From Amycolatopsis mediterranei (GTDB lineage: Bacteria; Actinomycetota; Actinomycetes; Mycobacteriales; Pseudonocardiaceae), in the NCBI RefSeq assembly GCF_026017845.1, contig NZ_CP100416.1, positions 3,951,602 to 4,015,601 on the forward strand: DNA of 64,000 nucleotides, given 5' to 3'. Each line of letters opens with the position of its first letter. The first letter of the stretch is position 1. A model generated the notes under the pieces. That model was not told the origin of the DNA, did no database searches, and saw nothing but the letters and a program-made list of their open reading frames with translations. A program made the translations under genes and the position numbers. Shown piece after piece: positions 24,926-33,488 of the stretch.

Positions 24926-25579
24926 TCAGACGCTGCGCAGCACCGACACGACCGCGCCCAGGATCACCGCGCGGTCGCCGTCGATGACGTCGTAGGCCGG
25001 GTTGCGGGGCTCGAGGTACACGTGGCCGTCGCGGCGGCGGTAGACCTTGACCGTCGCCTCTTCGTCGATCATCGCCGCCACGATCTGGCCCGAGTGGGCC
25101 TCGGACTGCTGCTTGACCACCACGATGTCGCCGTCGCAGATGGCGGCGTCGATCATCGAGTCGCCGCGGACGCGCAGGCCGAACACCGTGCCGCGGCCGG
25201 TGAGGTCGCGGGGCAGCTTGAGGACGTCGTCGGTGTGCTCGATCGCCGAGATCGGGGTGCCGGCCGCGATGTCGCCGACCACGGGCACCGGCACCGAGTC
25301 GCCGTCCTCGGCGGCCGCCGGACCGTTCAGGAACGCGCGCACGTCGATCGGGCGCGACACCGTGGCGCCGCGGCGCAGGAACCCCTTGTCTTCGAGGCTG
25401 GCCAGGTGCTTCGACACCGAAGACGGCGACTGCAGGCCGACGGCCTCGCCGAGCTCGCGGGTGCTGGGGGAGTAGCCGTACCGGACCACCCAGTCCCGGA
25501 TCGCGACCAGGATCCGCTGCTGCCGCTCCGGCAGGGCCGAGGGGTCGAGGTGCTCGAACGTGTCGTCGTAGGTGGTCAC
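24926..25579 (-). CDS. lexA: LexA repressor, SOS response
   Basis: A 217-residue LexA. The N-terminal winged helix (RQQRILVAIRDWVVRYGYSPSTRELGEAVGL) binds SOS boxes. The C-terminal S24 domain contains the self-cleavage bond Ala106-Gly107 (DIAAGTP), nucleophile Ser141 (RGDSMI) and general base Lys178 (ATVKVY). RecA filaments trigger autocleavage and derepress DNA-repair genes. GTG 25579 is chosen because VTTYDDTFEHLD is the start seen in related proteins. A longer frame adds an unlikely N-terminus. I could not find a convincing actinobacterial SOS box in the upstream ~200 bp. It is convergent with the P450. Confidence 0.95.
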   Translation of the reverse strand: MTTYDDTFEHLDPSALPERQQRILVAIRDWVVRYGYSPSTRELGEAVGLQSPSSVSKHLASLEDKGFLRRGATVSRPIDVRAFLNGPAAAEDGDSVPVPVVGDIAAGTPISAIEHTDDVLKLPRDLTGRGTVFGLRVRGDSMIDAAICDGDIVVVKQQSEAHSGQIVAAMIDEEATVKVYRRRDGHVYLEPRNPAYDVIDGDRAVILGAVVSVLRSV

Positions 25580-25702
25580 CGGCGTGATCCTAGAGGCACG
25601 CGCCCCGCGCCTCGCCGCCGGTCCGGCCGGTGTGGTCCCACTCAACGGAACAGCGGGTGACAGTTGGCGCCTTACCAACATCAACCGGGACTTTGCCAGC
25701 CG

Positions 25703-25739
25703 TTGACCTGGATAACGAATCGCCGTATGGTCTAGACCA
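25703..25739 (+). promoter_or_regulatory. Promoter with DasR-type dre operator
   Basis: A -35 TTGACC (25703-25708) and a -10 TATGGT (25726-25731) are spaced by 17 bp. The perfect 12-bp palindrome TGGTCTAGACCA (25728-25739) overlaps the -10. It matches the core of the Streptomyces DasR (GntR family) responsive element used at chitin and N-acetylglucosamine genes. The next gene is a chitin-type LPMO, so DasR repression relieved by aminosugar phosphates is a strong inference. Confidence 0.85.
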
Positions 25740-25852
25740 CAATTTTCCTTCGCTCATCACCCTTCCGTCGCGGCGGACCTCCCGGTGAGGCCGGTGCCGT
25801 GGCCTCACCGTGCCCGGCGGCGGGAGGCGAGCCTGTCCCCGAAGGAGCTGGT

Positions 25853-26365
25853 ATGAACCGCAAACTGGTCGCGGCCGCGGTGGGCGCCCTCCTGGCGCCG
25901 GTGCTGGTGGTGCTCAACCCCGCCGGGATCGCGAGCGCGCACGGCTACGTCAGCTCGCCGGCCAGCCGGCAGGCGCAGTGCGCCCAGCACGTCGTGTCGT
26001 GCGGGGAGATCCAGTACGAACCCCAGAGCGTCGAGGGGCCGAAGGGCCTGCGGTCCTGCAGCGGCGGCGTGTCCCGGTTCGCCGAGCTCGACGACAACGG
26101 CAAGGGCTGGCGCGCCGCGAAGGTCGGCCGCACGGTGACCTTCACCTGGACCTTCACCGCCCGCCACCGCACGTCGAACTACCAGTACTTCATCGGCAGC
26201 CAGAAGATCGCGGAGGTGAGCGGCAACGACCAGCAGCCGCCGGCGACGGTCGCGCACCAGGTGAACCTGGGCAGCCACACGGGCCGCCAGACGGTCCTGG
26301 CGGTGTGGAACATCGCCGACACGGCGAACGCGTTCTACGCCTGCATCGACCTGCAGGTGAGCTGA
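25853..26365 (+). CDS. AA10 lytic polysaccharide monooxygenase / chitin-binding protein
   Basis: A 170-residue secreted copper enzyme. Residues 1-29 are a signal peptide ending ASA, leaving His30 as the mature N-terminus (HGYVSSPASRQ), as the copper histidine brace requires. The second brace His is His105 (ARHRTSNYQYF), and the axial aromatic is Phe161 (NAFYACIDLQV). AA10 enzymes cleave crystalline chitin or cellulose oxidatively; the sequence pattern and the DasR-like site favour chitin. It is a single domain with no extra carbohydrate-binding module. ATG 25853 has GAAGGAG upstream. Upstream in-frame starts would spoil the signal peptide. Confidence 0.92.
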   Translation: MNRKLVAAAVGALLAPVLVVLNPAGIASAHGYVSSPASRQAQCAQHVVSCGEIQYEPQSVEGPKGLRSCSGGVSRFAELDDNGKGWRAAKVGRTVTFTWTFTARHRTSNYQYFIGSQKIAEVSGNDQQPPATVAHQVNLGSHTGRQTVLAVWNIADTANAFYACIDLQVS

Positions 26366-26472
26366 CCCGGCGTCCACTGTGGCCGGAGGGGCCGGTCACC
26401 TCCTCGGTGACCCGGTCCGTCCGGCCTGCTGTTTGGCGACGAACCGCTTGCGCCGCTGGTACACCTGGTGGC

Positions 26473-27327
26473 ATGGCTTTGTCCGATCTCGGCGCCGCGG
26501 TGCGCCGGCTGCGCGAAAACACCGACCCGGCCGTGGCCGGGCTGCCGGGCGGGCGGCGGCGGACCCGCGGGTTGCGGCGAGAGGAGCTCGCCGAGCTGGC
26601 CGGGGTGTCCGCGGACTACGTGCGGCGGCTGGAGCAGGGGCGCCGCCACCCGTCGGCCGGGGTGGTGACCGCCATCGCCGGGGCGTTGCGGCTCGGGCGG
26701 GCGGACTACGAACGGCTCTGCGCCCTGGCCGGGTACGCCGCGGTGGAGGGGCAGGTGCCGCGCGAGGCGGGGCCGGCGGCGCTGCGGCTGCTGGAACGCT
26801 TCGGCGGCACCCCCGCGTTCCTGGCCGACGCGGCGTGGAACGTCGTCGCCGTCAACGGCGCGTGGTTCGCGCTGCAGGCCGGCGGCCCGACCGGGCACGA
26901 CCGGGACTGGAACGTCGCCTGGCGCACGTTCCGCAACGCACCCCGCGGGATCAGCCGGACCGACGAGCGCTCGGCCGGCTTCCGGGCGATGCTCGCCGCC
27001 CGGCTGCGGGACACCTCCCTGCGCTACCCCGCGGACACCTCGCTCGCCGAGCTCGTCGACGAACTCCGGACCACGAGCCGGTCGTTCGACACCTTGTGGC
27101 GAGTCCCGGAACCGGTGACCGCGTACGAGAACCGCGCGGTGTTCCGGCACCCGGACGGTGCGGACATCACGCTCGACGGCAACCTCCTGGACGTGCCGGG
27201 GGACGACCTGATGGCGGTGGTCCTCACCGCGGCACCGGCTTCGGCCGACGCGGCCCGGCTCGGCGAGCTCGTCGGCGCCGCCGGGCCGCCGTCCGTCGTC
27301 AGGGTGGGCCAGGCCGGCCCAGGCTGA
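26473..27327 (+). CDS. XRE family regulator with MmyB-like ligand-binding domain
   Basis: A 284-residue regulator. Residues ~7-75 form an XRE helix-turn-helix (RRLRENTDPAVAG, RGLRREELAELAGVSADYVRRLEQGRRHPS). The C-terminal part (ADAAWNVVAVNGAWFAL, DTSLAELVDELRTTSRSFDTLW, KRFRHPDG-like FRHPDGADITL) is the MmyB/MLTR PAS-like domain, which binds a fatty acid-like or other ligand in characterised relatives. ATG 26473 fits the conserved N-terminus. It lies 60 bp before a quinone reductase gene in the same direction. Such regulators commonly control an adjacent oxidoreductase, so that gene is the likely target. Confidence 0.9.
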   Translation: MALSDLGAAVRRLRENTDPAVAGLPGGRRRTRGLRREELAELAGVSADYVRRLEQGRRHPSAGVVTAIAGALRLGRADYERLCALAGYAAVEGQVPREAGPAALRLLERFGGTPAFLADAAWNVVAVNGAWFALQAGGPTGHDRDWNVAWRTFRNAPRGISRTDERSAGFRAMLAARLRDTSLRYPADTSLAELVDELRTTSRSFDTLWRVPEPVTAYENRAVFRHPDGADITLDGNLLDVPGDDLMAVVLTAAPASADAARLGELVGAAGPPSVVRVGQAGPG

Positions 27328-27387
27328 TCCGGCCCGCGGCCGCGATCCTGGGGGCGAAGTGGATCACGGACGAAAGCGAGCAGCTCG

Positions 27388-28317
27388 ATGAAGGCAGTGC
27401 GGTTCCACGAGTACGGCGATCCCGGTGTCCTGCGTTACGAGGACGTGGACCGGCCCGTCCCCGGAGCCGGGCAGGTCCGGATCCGGGTCGCCGCGACGTC
27501 GTTCAACTCCGTCGACGGCAACATCCGCGGCGGCTTCATGCAGGGGCCGATCCCGGTGGTGCTGCCGCACACGCCGGGCATCGACGTCGCCGGCACGGTC
27601 GACGCGCTGGGCGAGGGACTGGACGGTCTCGCGGTCGGTGCCGAGATCGTCGGTTTCCTGCCGATGGACAAGCCCGGCGCCGCCGCCGAGTACGTCCTCG
27701 CCCCCGTCGAGATCCTCGCGGCGGCGCCGAAGAGCGTCCCGCTGGCCGAAGCCGCTGCGCTGCCGCTGGTGGGGCTGACGGCGTACCAGGCGCTGTTCGA
27801 CCACGGCAAGCTGGCGGCGGGGCAGCGGGTGTTGATCAACGGGGCGGGTGGTGCGGTGGGTGGCTACGCCGTGCAGCTGGCCAAGAACGCCGGTGCTCAC
27901 GTGATCGCCACGGCGAGCCCGCGCAGCGCTGAGGCGGTCAAGGCGGCCGATGAGGTCATCGACCACACGACTACCGACGTGACCGCGGCGGTGAGGGAGC
28001 CGGTCGATGTGGCGCTCAACCTCGCCCCGGTCGCGCCGGAGCAGCTGGCGGCGCTGGTCACCCTGGTCCGGCCGGGCGGTGTCGTGGTCAACACGACCGT
28101 GTGGATGCCCGCACCCTCCGACGAGGAACGCGGCGTGCGGGGCATCGACCTGTTCGTCCGCAGCGACGCCGACCAGCTGGCGACGCTGGTGGCGCTGGTC
28201 GACCGTGGTGAGCTGCGGGTCGAGGTCGCCGAGCGGGTGCCGCTGGCCGAGCTGGGCGCCCTGCACGCGCGCGCCGCCGAGGGCGGCGTGCACGGCAAGG
28301 TCGTCGTCCTTCCTTGA
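27388..28317 (+). CDS. NADP-dependent quinone oxidoreductase, zinc-free MDR family
   Basis: A 309-residue medium-chain dehydrogenase/reductase of the quinone-reductase branch. It has the N-terminal MKAVRFHEYGDPGVLRYEDV, the GroES-like fold, and the Rossmann motif INGAGGAVGGYAVQLAK. The zinc-binding Cys cluster of alcohol dehydrogenases is absent. It probably reduces quinones or enones with NADPH, often as detoxification. It follows the XRE regulator and is convergent with the GH64 gene, with only 5 bp between stops. Confidence 0.9.
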   Translation: MKAVRFHEYGDPGVLRYEDVDRPVPGAGQVRIRVAATSFNSVDGNIRGGFMQGPIPVVLPHTPGIDVAGTVDALGEGLDGLAVGAEIVGFLPMDKPGAAAEYVLAPVEILAAAPKSVPLAEAAALPLVGLTAYQALFDHGKLAAGQRVLINGAGGAVGGYAVQLAKNAGAHVIATASPRSAEAVKAADEVIDHTTTDVTAAVREPVDVALNLAPVAPEQLAALVTLVRPGGVVVNTTVWMPAPSDEERGVRGIDLFVRSDADQLATLVALVDRGELRVEVAERVPLAELGALHARAAEGGVHGKVVVLP

Positions 28318-28322
28318 TCGGC

Positions 28323-29966
28323 CTAGCGGGTGAAGGTGAACCAGTTGACGTTGACGAAGTCCGCCGAGCTCCCGGAGAACGTCAGGTAGAGGTCGTGCAC
28401 GCCGGTGGCCGGGCCGACGATGTTGGCCGGCACCGTCTGCCACTGCTGCCAGCCGCCGTTGTTCGCGAAGTCGATCTCGGCGATCACCGGGCCCGTCACG
28501 CTGTCCAGGCAGGTCCGGATCGCGCCGCTGACCCCGGCGGCCGCGCCGGAGGCGAGGCGGGCGACGAACTGGTTCGGCGAGCTCGCCCCGAAGTCGACGC
28601 GGGCGTACTTCAGCCAGTCGCCGTCCGCGAGCCAGCCGACGTCCACCCCGCCGCCGGTGTCGCCGCACGACTCGTTCTGCGTGCCGTTCTGGGCGTTGTA
28701 GGCCTCCGCCTGGATGGTGGAGTACGCGCTGGTGCCGCCGGAGCCGGGCGGGGTCGTGCCGCCGCCCGCGCCCGGTCCGAGCGCGACCGTCCAGGACGTC
28801 GGGGCCGGGTCCTGGAGGTGGCCGTCGACGGGCTGGGCGCCGGTCGGGCCGACGTCGTCGTACGGGAAGGCGTAGCCGATCGAGGCGTACTGGTGCACCA
28901 GGCGCGCGTAGTGGTTGGTGGTGGCGTCCCGGTAGTACTGCGAAGGGGCGACGCCGTCGGGCTGGTTGTTCCCGCCGGCGACCAGCAGGCTGCTGCGGTT
29001 GAGCGCGGCGGCCAGCCGGGCGGCGACCGCGCCCCGGGCGTCGCTGCCGGAGTTGTACAGCGGCCCGCTCGCGCAGCCGAAGATGTCCACCGCGCTCGGC
29101 TTGGTGAACGGCACGCCGTTGGTGTTCAGGCCGGCGAACACGATCGCGTCGCCGCTGACCGTGCCCGTGTAGGAGCCGATGCCGCCCTGCCCGTTGATCG
29201 TCAGCGGGGTCGTGCGGTAGTGGTCCCAGACGGCGTTGAGGTAGTTCGTCCAGTAGCCGCCGAAGTCGACGGGAGAGTGGCCGGGCGCCAGCACCCGCAC
29301 CACCTTGCCGGCCGAGTCGGTGACGACCAGCCGGTCCCAGGGCGCCCCGTCGGTGTTGTGTTGCGCGCGCAGCCCGTCCGCGATGCTCCCGAGGGCGCCG
29401 TCCGGCAGCGGGCTGACCGATTGCGCACCCGCCGCGCCGGTGGTGGCCATCGACACCGGCAGCGCGACCATGTCGACGTAGCTGATGTTCGCGTAGAGGT
29501 TCGCGCTGTTGTAGGTGAACTCGCAGAACGTCCAGTTCGTCTGCCAGTTCGGGTCCGAGCTGGTGAAGCCGGGCTGCACCAGGCCGGGCCCGGGGTTGAC
29601 GAAGAACTGGATCTTCTTGTCGACCGAGAACCACACCCGGCCGCCGATGAGGTAGTCGGTCAGCGTCACCGTGAGCTGGGAGCCCGAGCCGCCGAGCGGG
29701 ATGGCGTAGTCCGGGACCGGCGTCACCGGCGAGGACGGGTTGGGCAGCGCCTGGAACCGGCCGTCGGCGGTGACGAAGCCGGGGCGGCCCGCGGTGTCCG
29801 AGCCGCTGATGTAGGCGTAGACGGTGCCGCCGCCCGAATTGTTCTTCAGCGTCAACGGCAAGGCCGTGGCGGCTCGCGCGCGGGGCGTGGTGACGGCGGA
29901 CCACAGCGGCGTGCTCGCCGCGGCGGCGACCAGACCGGCGGTGACGAAGGTACGCCTCGACAGCAT
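28323..29966 (-). CDS. Secreted GH64 beta-1,3-glucanase with C-terminal CBM6
   Basis: A 547-residue secreted enzyme. The N-terminus has a twin-arginine signal (RRTFVTAGLVAAAA, cleavage near ARA|ATALP). Residues ~37-395 are a GH64 laminaripentaose-producing beta-1,3-glucanase. Catalytic candidates are Glu149 (TFCEFTYN) and Asp165 (SYVDMVALP), 16 residues apart as in the characterised Streptomyces enzyme. A Gly/Thr/Pro linker leads to a CBM6 module (~413-547, TIQAEAYNAQNGTQ to VNVNWFTFTR) that binds beta-glucan. It would attack fungal cell-wall glucan and complement the chitin-type LPMO 2 kb away. No dre-like site was seen upstream. Confidence 0.92.
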   Translation of the reverse strand: MLSRRTFVTAGLVAAAASTPLWSAVTTPRARAATALPLTLKNNSGGGTVYAYISGSDTAGRPGFVTADGRFQALPNPSSPVTPVPDYAIPLGGSGSQLTVTLTDYLIGGRVWFSVDKKIQFFVNPGPGLVQPGFTSSDPNWQTNWTFCEFTYNSANLYANISYVDMVALPVSMATTGAAGAQSVSPLPDGALGSIADGLRAQHNTDGAPWDRLVVTDSAGKVVRVLAPGHSPVDFGGYWTNYLNAVWDHYRTTPLTINGQGGIGSYTGTVSGDAIVFAGLNTNGVPFTKPSAVDIFGCASGPLYNSGSDARGAVAARLAAALNRSSLLVAGGNNQPDGVAPSQYYRDATTNHYARLVHQYASIGYAFPYDDVGPTGAQPVDGHLQDPAPTSWTVALGPGAGGGTTPPGSGGTSAYSTIQAEAYNAQNGTQNESCGDTGGGVDVGWLADGDWLKYARVDFGASSPNQFVARLASGAAAGVSGAIRTCLDSVTGPVIAEIDFANNGGWQQWQTVPANIVGPATGVHDLYLTFSGSSADFVNVNWFTFTR

Positions 29967-30168
29967 GGCACCTCCTCGGAAGGGGCGGCTTTCGCGAGGC
30001 CGACCGGCCCGCGTCCACCGGAAACGGTGACCGGACGGTAGGTACGCGGCCCGGCGGGGTCAAGGTCCGGCGGACCGGGTCGGGTACTGACGGCCCCCGA
30101 CGGTGCCCTTTCGTTGCCCGGACCAGTACTCGCGGTGGTCCGGTCGCCGTCCTTTGTGGACGATCGGA

Positions 30169-30621
30169 TCAGCGTACTGGCGGCGTGGGGAGCCCGGCGG
30201 CGGTCAGCGCGGCCCAGAGCGGCCGCGCGTCGACCCGCTCGGTTCCGAGTCCTCGGACGAACTGGCAGCCGTACGCGGCGGCGGTGAGGGTCGTCGTCCG
30301 GCCCGCGGTGTCGACGAACCGGAGCCGGTAGCTCGGCCCCAGCTCGGCGGTGCAGACCACGTCCGGCGGCGGTTCCGGCAGGCCGCACACGGCGGCGGCG
30401 ACCTTCTTGATCGCGGCCGCGTCGGTGCTGCGGTTTTCCCCGCGCGTGCCTTCCGCCGCGGCGGGCAACGGCGGGTACAGCGGCCCGCTGTCGACGAGTT
30501 CGCGGGGTTCGTAGGAGGCCGAGCACAACGCGTCCGCCGACCCGGGCCGGGCGTTGTTGCCGCAGGCCACGGCACTCAGGACGAGGAGGAGCGCGCCTGG
30601 GACAGCGGATCGCCTGCGCAT
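30169..30621 (-). CDS. Predicted lipoprotein of unknown function
   Basis: A 150-residue protein with a clear lipoprotein signal: MRRRSAVPG, a hydrophobic core, and the lipobox LSAVAC. Four further cysteines (in LCSASYEP, AVCGLPEP, DVVCTAEL and YGCQFV) could form two disulfides outside the membrane. I do not recognise the family. AAGGAGG lies 8 bases before ATG 30621 on its strand. It is downstream of the SRPBCC gene by 72 bp in the same direction. Function unknown. Confidence 0.8.
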   Translation of the reverse strand: MRRRSAVPGALLLVLSAVACGNNARPGSADALCSASYEPRELVDSGPLYPPLPAAAEGTRGENRSTDAAAIKKVAAAVCGLPEPPPDVVCTAELGPSYRLRFVDTAGRTTTLTAAAYGCQFVRGLGTERVDARPLWAALTAAGLPTPPVR

Positions 30622-30692
30622 GGGTTGGCCTCCTTCGCGCCGTTGCTTCCCGGACGGAACGAGGAGGCCACCGGGTTGCACGGAACCGGCGG

Positions 30693-31172
30693 CTAGGGGC
30701 GGACTCCCTCGGCGAGGATGACGTCGGCGAGGTTGTCCATCGCCCGGGTCATGTCGGCGCGCAACCCGGCCGCGACGATGCGGTGGACGAGCGGGCCGAG
30801 CGGCCCCAGGCCGAGGCGGTACCGGACGGCGTACGTCATCAGCGTGCTTTCCGATCCGTCGCCGCGGGTGAGCGGCTCGAACTCGAACACGTTGGTCAGG
30901 TCCTGCAGCGGGGCAAAGCCGACGCCGGTGTCGACCCGGCGGGTGAGCGCCTCGATTTCGCGGACCGTCCAGGTGGACCGGGTGGTCAGCGGGCCGAGCG
31001 ACTTGTTGCGCTCGCGGTAGGTGCGGCCGATTTCCGCGGTGCCGTGGTGGTCGGTCACCGCCAGGACGGTCGGGACCCACTCGGCGTAGCGGTGGGTCGC
31101 GGAGATCACCTCCCACACGCGCCGGACCGGGTGCGGGATGATCGCCTGCTCGGAAACGGTGTAGTCGCGCAC
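30693..31172 (-). CDS. SRPBCC (START-like) family protein
   Basis: A 159-residue polyketide-cyclase/dehydrase-like fold protein. Features are the N-terminal strand YTVSEQAIIPHPVRRVWEVISATHRYAEWVP, a central beta-sheet with STWTVREIEALTRR, and the long C-terminal helix LGPLVHRIVAAGLRADMTRAMDNL. Such proteins bind hydrophobic ligands. GTG 31172 is chosen because AAGGGG lies 6 bases upstream. GTG 31187, which overlaps the amine oxidase stop, is an alternative. It is the last gene of the aldolase/kinase/amine-oxidase operon; its ligand is unknown. Confidence 0.82.
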   Translation of the reverse strand: MRDYTVSEQAIIPHPVRRVWEVISATHRYAEWVPTVLAVTDHHGTAEIGRTYRERNKSLGPLTTRSTWTVREIEALTRRVDTGVGFAPLQDLTNVFEFEPLTRGDGSESTLMTYAVRYRLGLGPLGPLVHRIVAAGLRADMTRAMDNLADVILAEGVRP

Positions 31173-31183
31173 CCTCGTCCCCT

Positions 31184-32548
31184 TCACTCGTGGCCGAGGA
31201 CGGCGCGGGCGGCGGTTTCGCCCGAGCGGACCGCGCCGTCCATGTATCCGTTCCAGTGGTCCGCGTGCTCGGCGCCGGCCCAGTGCACCCGGCCGAACGG
31301 CCGGTCGCGCCACGGACCGAGCTCGGTCAGCACGCCGGGCCCGGGCACGGACGTCGGGCCGCCGCGGGTCCACTCCTCGCCGACCCAGTCCTGTTCGAAG
31401 TACTCCACCGGGCGCAACGCCTCTTTCCCCACGGCGGCGGCGAAGGCGCGCAGCACGGCGGCGCGTCGCTCGCGGGGCGGCCGGGCTGCCCAGGCGTGCC
31501 ACTGGGGGCCGCCGAGGAAGCCCATCAACACGCCCGGTTTGCCGTCGGGCGGGGAGTTGTCCCACATGGAACAGATCGGGGAGCCGTGCCGGAACACGGC
31601 CTGGCCGTTGAGCCCGTCGGCCCGCCAGAACGGCTCCGGGTACACCGCCTCGCACTTCATCAGCGCGCCGAAGGTCATCCGGGAGAACAGCGCGTCCTGC
31701 TGCGGCGGCAGCAGCGGGCGCCAGGAGATCCGGGCGGCCAGCGCCGGCGGGACGGCGACGACGACGTGCCGCGCGCTCCAGGTGTCCACATCGGACTTCA
31801 CCGTCACCGGGCCGTCGTCCTGCTCGATCGTCCGTACCGGGGAGCCGAGCACCACGCGTCCGTCGAGCTCGTCACCGATGCGGTGCGAGATCAGCTGGGA
31901 ACCGCCGGCGAAGCGGGATTCCTGCGCTCCGCCGGTGACACCGATGCCGCGTTCGACGGTGCCGGGGGTGGTTTCGTTGCCGAAGCCGGCGATGTACCAA
32001 AGGCTGTAGAGCAGCGACGCGTCGGCCGCGCTGCCGCCGTAGGCCGAGCCGAGCAGCACGTTGACCAGGTCCAGCGCGCCGGTGCCCGCCGTGGTGTGCC
32101 GGATCCAGCTTTCGAACGTCACGCTGTCCCACGCCCGCGCCTTGGGAGCGCGCCACGGCGCTTCCAGCGGGATCTTCCCGGCCAGCTGGTTGATCCGCCG
32201 CAGGGCGATCGCGAGGTCGGGCAGGGCCAGCGGGTCGGGCGGGATGTCGCCGCGGTACCGGCGGGCCCGGTCGCCGTTGACGTAGACCGACGCCCCCTGG
32301 GTGTGCGCGGGGAACGTTTCGACGCCGACCTGCTTGGCCAGCGCGAGGATGTGGTCCTGGGTGGGGCCGGCGAACTGGCCGCCCGCCTCCACCACTTTGC
32401 CGTCGCCGAGGTCGTGGTTCACGGTGCGGCCGCCGACCCGGTCACGGGCTTCCAGGACGACGACGTCGCGGCCGGCCGCGGTCAGTTCGCGGGCGGCGGT
32501 GAGGCCGGCCAGGCCCGCGCCGACCACGACGACGTCAGTGCGGCGCAT
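31184..32548 (-). CDS. FAD-dependent amine oxidase (flavin monoamine oxidase family)
   Basis: A 454-residue flavoenzyme. The FAD-binding GAGLAGL motif starts near residue 10, followed by VLEARDRVGGRT. The C-terminal FAD motif is HWAGAEHADHWNGYMDGAVRSGETAA. These define monoamine/putrescine oxidase relatives, which oxidise amines to aldehydes with release of ammonia and H2O2. The usual second-sphere aromatic cage cannot be assigned by eye. ATG 32548 lies inside the 3' end of the kinase gene (14-bp overlap), so the two are translationally coupled. Substrate unknown. Confidence 0.88.
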   Translation of the reverse strand: MRRTDVVVVGAGLAGLTAARELTAAGRDVVVLEARDRVGGRTVNHDLGDGKVVEAGGQFAGPTQDHILALAKQVGVETFPAHTQGASVYVNGDRARRYRGDIPPDPLALPDLAIALRRINQLAGKIPLEAPWRAPKARAWDSVTFESWIRHTTAGTGALDLVNVLLGSAYGGSAADASLLYSLWYIAGFGNETTPGTVERGIGVTGGAQESRFAGGSQLISHRIGDELDGRVVLGSPVRTIEQDDGPVTVKSDVDTWSARHVVVAVPPALAARISWRPLLPPQQDALFSRMTFGALMKCEAVYPEPFWRADGLNGQAVFRHGSPICSMWDNSPPDGKPGVLMGFLGGPQWHAWAARPPRERRAAVLRAFAAAVGKEALRPVEYFEQDWVGEEWTRGGPTSVPGPGVLTELGPWRDRPFGRVHWAGAEHADHWNGYMDGAVRSGETAARAVLGHE

Positions 32549-33488
32549 CGGCGCTCTCCAGCGTGGGGGTGGCTGCGGCGAAGGCGTCGGCGACGGCCAG
32601 GTCGAACTCGCCGTGGTCGCTGCCCAGCCCCTGGGCGACCAGGGCCGCGGCGGCCGAGCCGAGCACGGCGGCGTCCCGCAGGGGCCGGCCGAGGCCGAGG
32701 CCGCGCAGGAAGCCCGCGGAGAACGCGTCACCGCAGCCGGTGGTGTCGACGACGTCGACCGCGAACGCGGGGACGGCGAGCACCTCGTCCGCGGTGATCA
32801 CCAAGGCACCGCGCGCCTCTCGCGTGACGGCGACGCAGCCGACGCCGTGGCCGATCAACGCGCGGGCGCCGTCTTCGAGGGTCTCGGCGCCGGTGAGCCC
32901 GAGGACCTGCTGCTCGTTGGGCAGCAGGTAGTCCAGAAAGGACAGTGCGGGCGCGATCCAGGCGAGGATGCCGGGGTCGCCGGGGGCGAGCAGGTCGGCC
33001 GAGGTGACCACGCCCGCCGCCCGCGCGGGGGAGAGGATCTTCGCCGCGTTCTCCCCGCCCATCAGCTCGGGCGCGCCCAGGTGCAGGTGGGTCGCCTTGG
33101 CCACTTCGGCTTCCGCGATGTCGCCGGGCCCGTAGGTGAGGTTCGCGCCGGGGACGTGGAAGGCGGGCCGGCTGCCGTCCGGGCGGATCGGCAGCACCGA
33201 CGCCGAGGTCTGCACGTCTGCGCGGCGGACGACCAGGGAGGTGTCGATGCCGTGGCGGGTGAGCATGGCCAGCAGCAGGTCGCCGATCGGGTCGGTGCCG
33301 ATCGCGCCGGCGGTGCGGACGGCCGCGCCGAGCTTGGCCAGCGTCAGCGCGGTGCCGGCCGCGGTCCCGGCCGGGCCGAACCGGATCTGCTCGACCAGCG
33401 CCGCGCCCTGCCCGTCCGGGATGGCTTCGACCGGCCGGACCTGCACGTCGAACACGTGCGCGCCGAGCGTGATCACCGATTGCGTCAC
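32535..33488 (-). CDS. PfkB family carbohydrate kinase
   Basis: A 317-residue ribokinase-like sugar kinase. The N-terminal substrate motif GPAGTAAGTALTLAKLGA and the C-terminal ATP/anion-hole motif DTTGCGDAFSAGF (catalytic Asp in GCGD) are intact. It phosphorylates a sugar or nucleoside. GTG 33488 overlaps the aldolase stop by GTGA, and the gene overlaps the amine oxidase gene downstream. Together with a fuculose-type aldolase, the logic is phosphorylation of a keto-sugar followed by retro-aldol cleavage. The sugar is not identifiable from sequence. Confidence 0.9.
   Translation of the reverse strand: MTQSVITLGAHVFDVQVRPVEAIPDGQGAALVEQIRFGPAGTAAGTALTLAKLGAAVRTAGAIGTDPIGDLLLAMLTRHGIDTSLVVRRADVQTSASVLPIRPDGSRPAFHVPGANLTYGPGDIAEAEVAKATHLHLGAPELMGGENAAKILSPARAAGVVTSADLLAPGDPGILAWIAPALSFLDYLLPNEQQVLGLTGAETLEDGARALIGHGVGCVAVTREARGALVITADEVLAVPAFAVDVVDTTGCGDAFSAGFLRGLGLGRPLRDAAVLGSAAAALVAQGLGSDHGEFDLAVADAFAAATPTLESADAPH

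Noticed and set aside
25580..25700. SOS box upstream of lexA
   Set aside because: I looked for the actinobacterial TCGAAC-N4-GTTCGA pattern in the leader and found no acceptable match. TCGAACGTGTCG near 25560 is inside the coding region and lacks the second arm.
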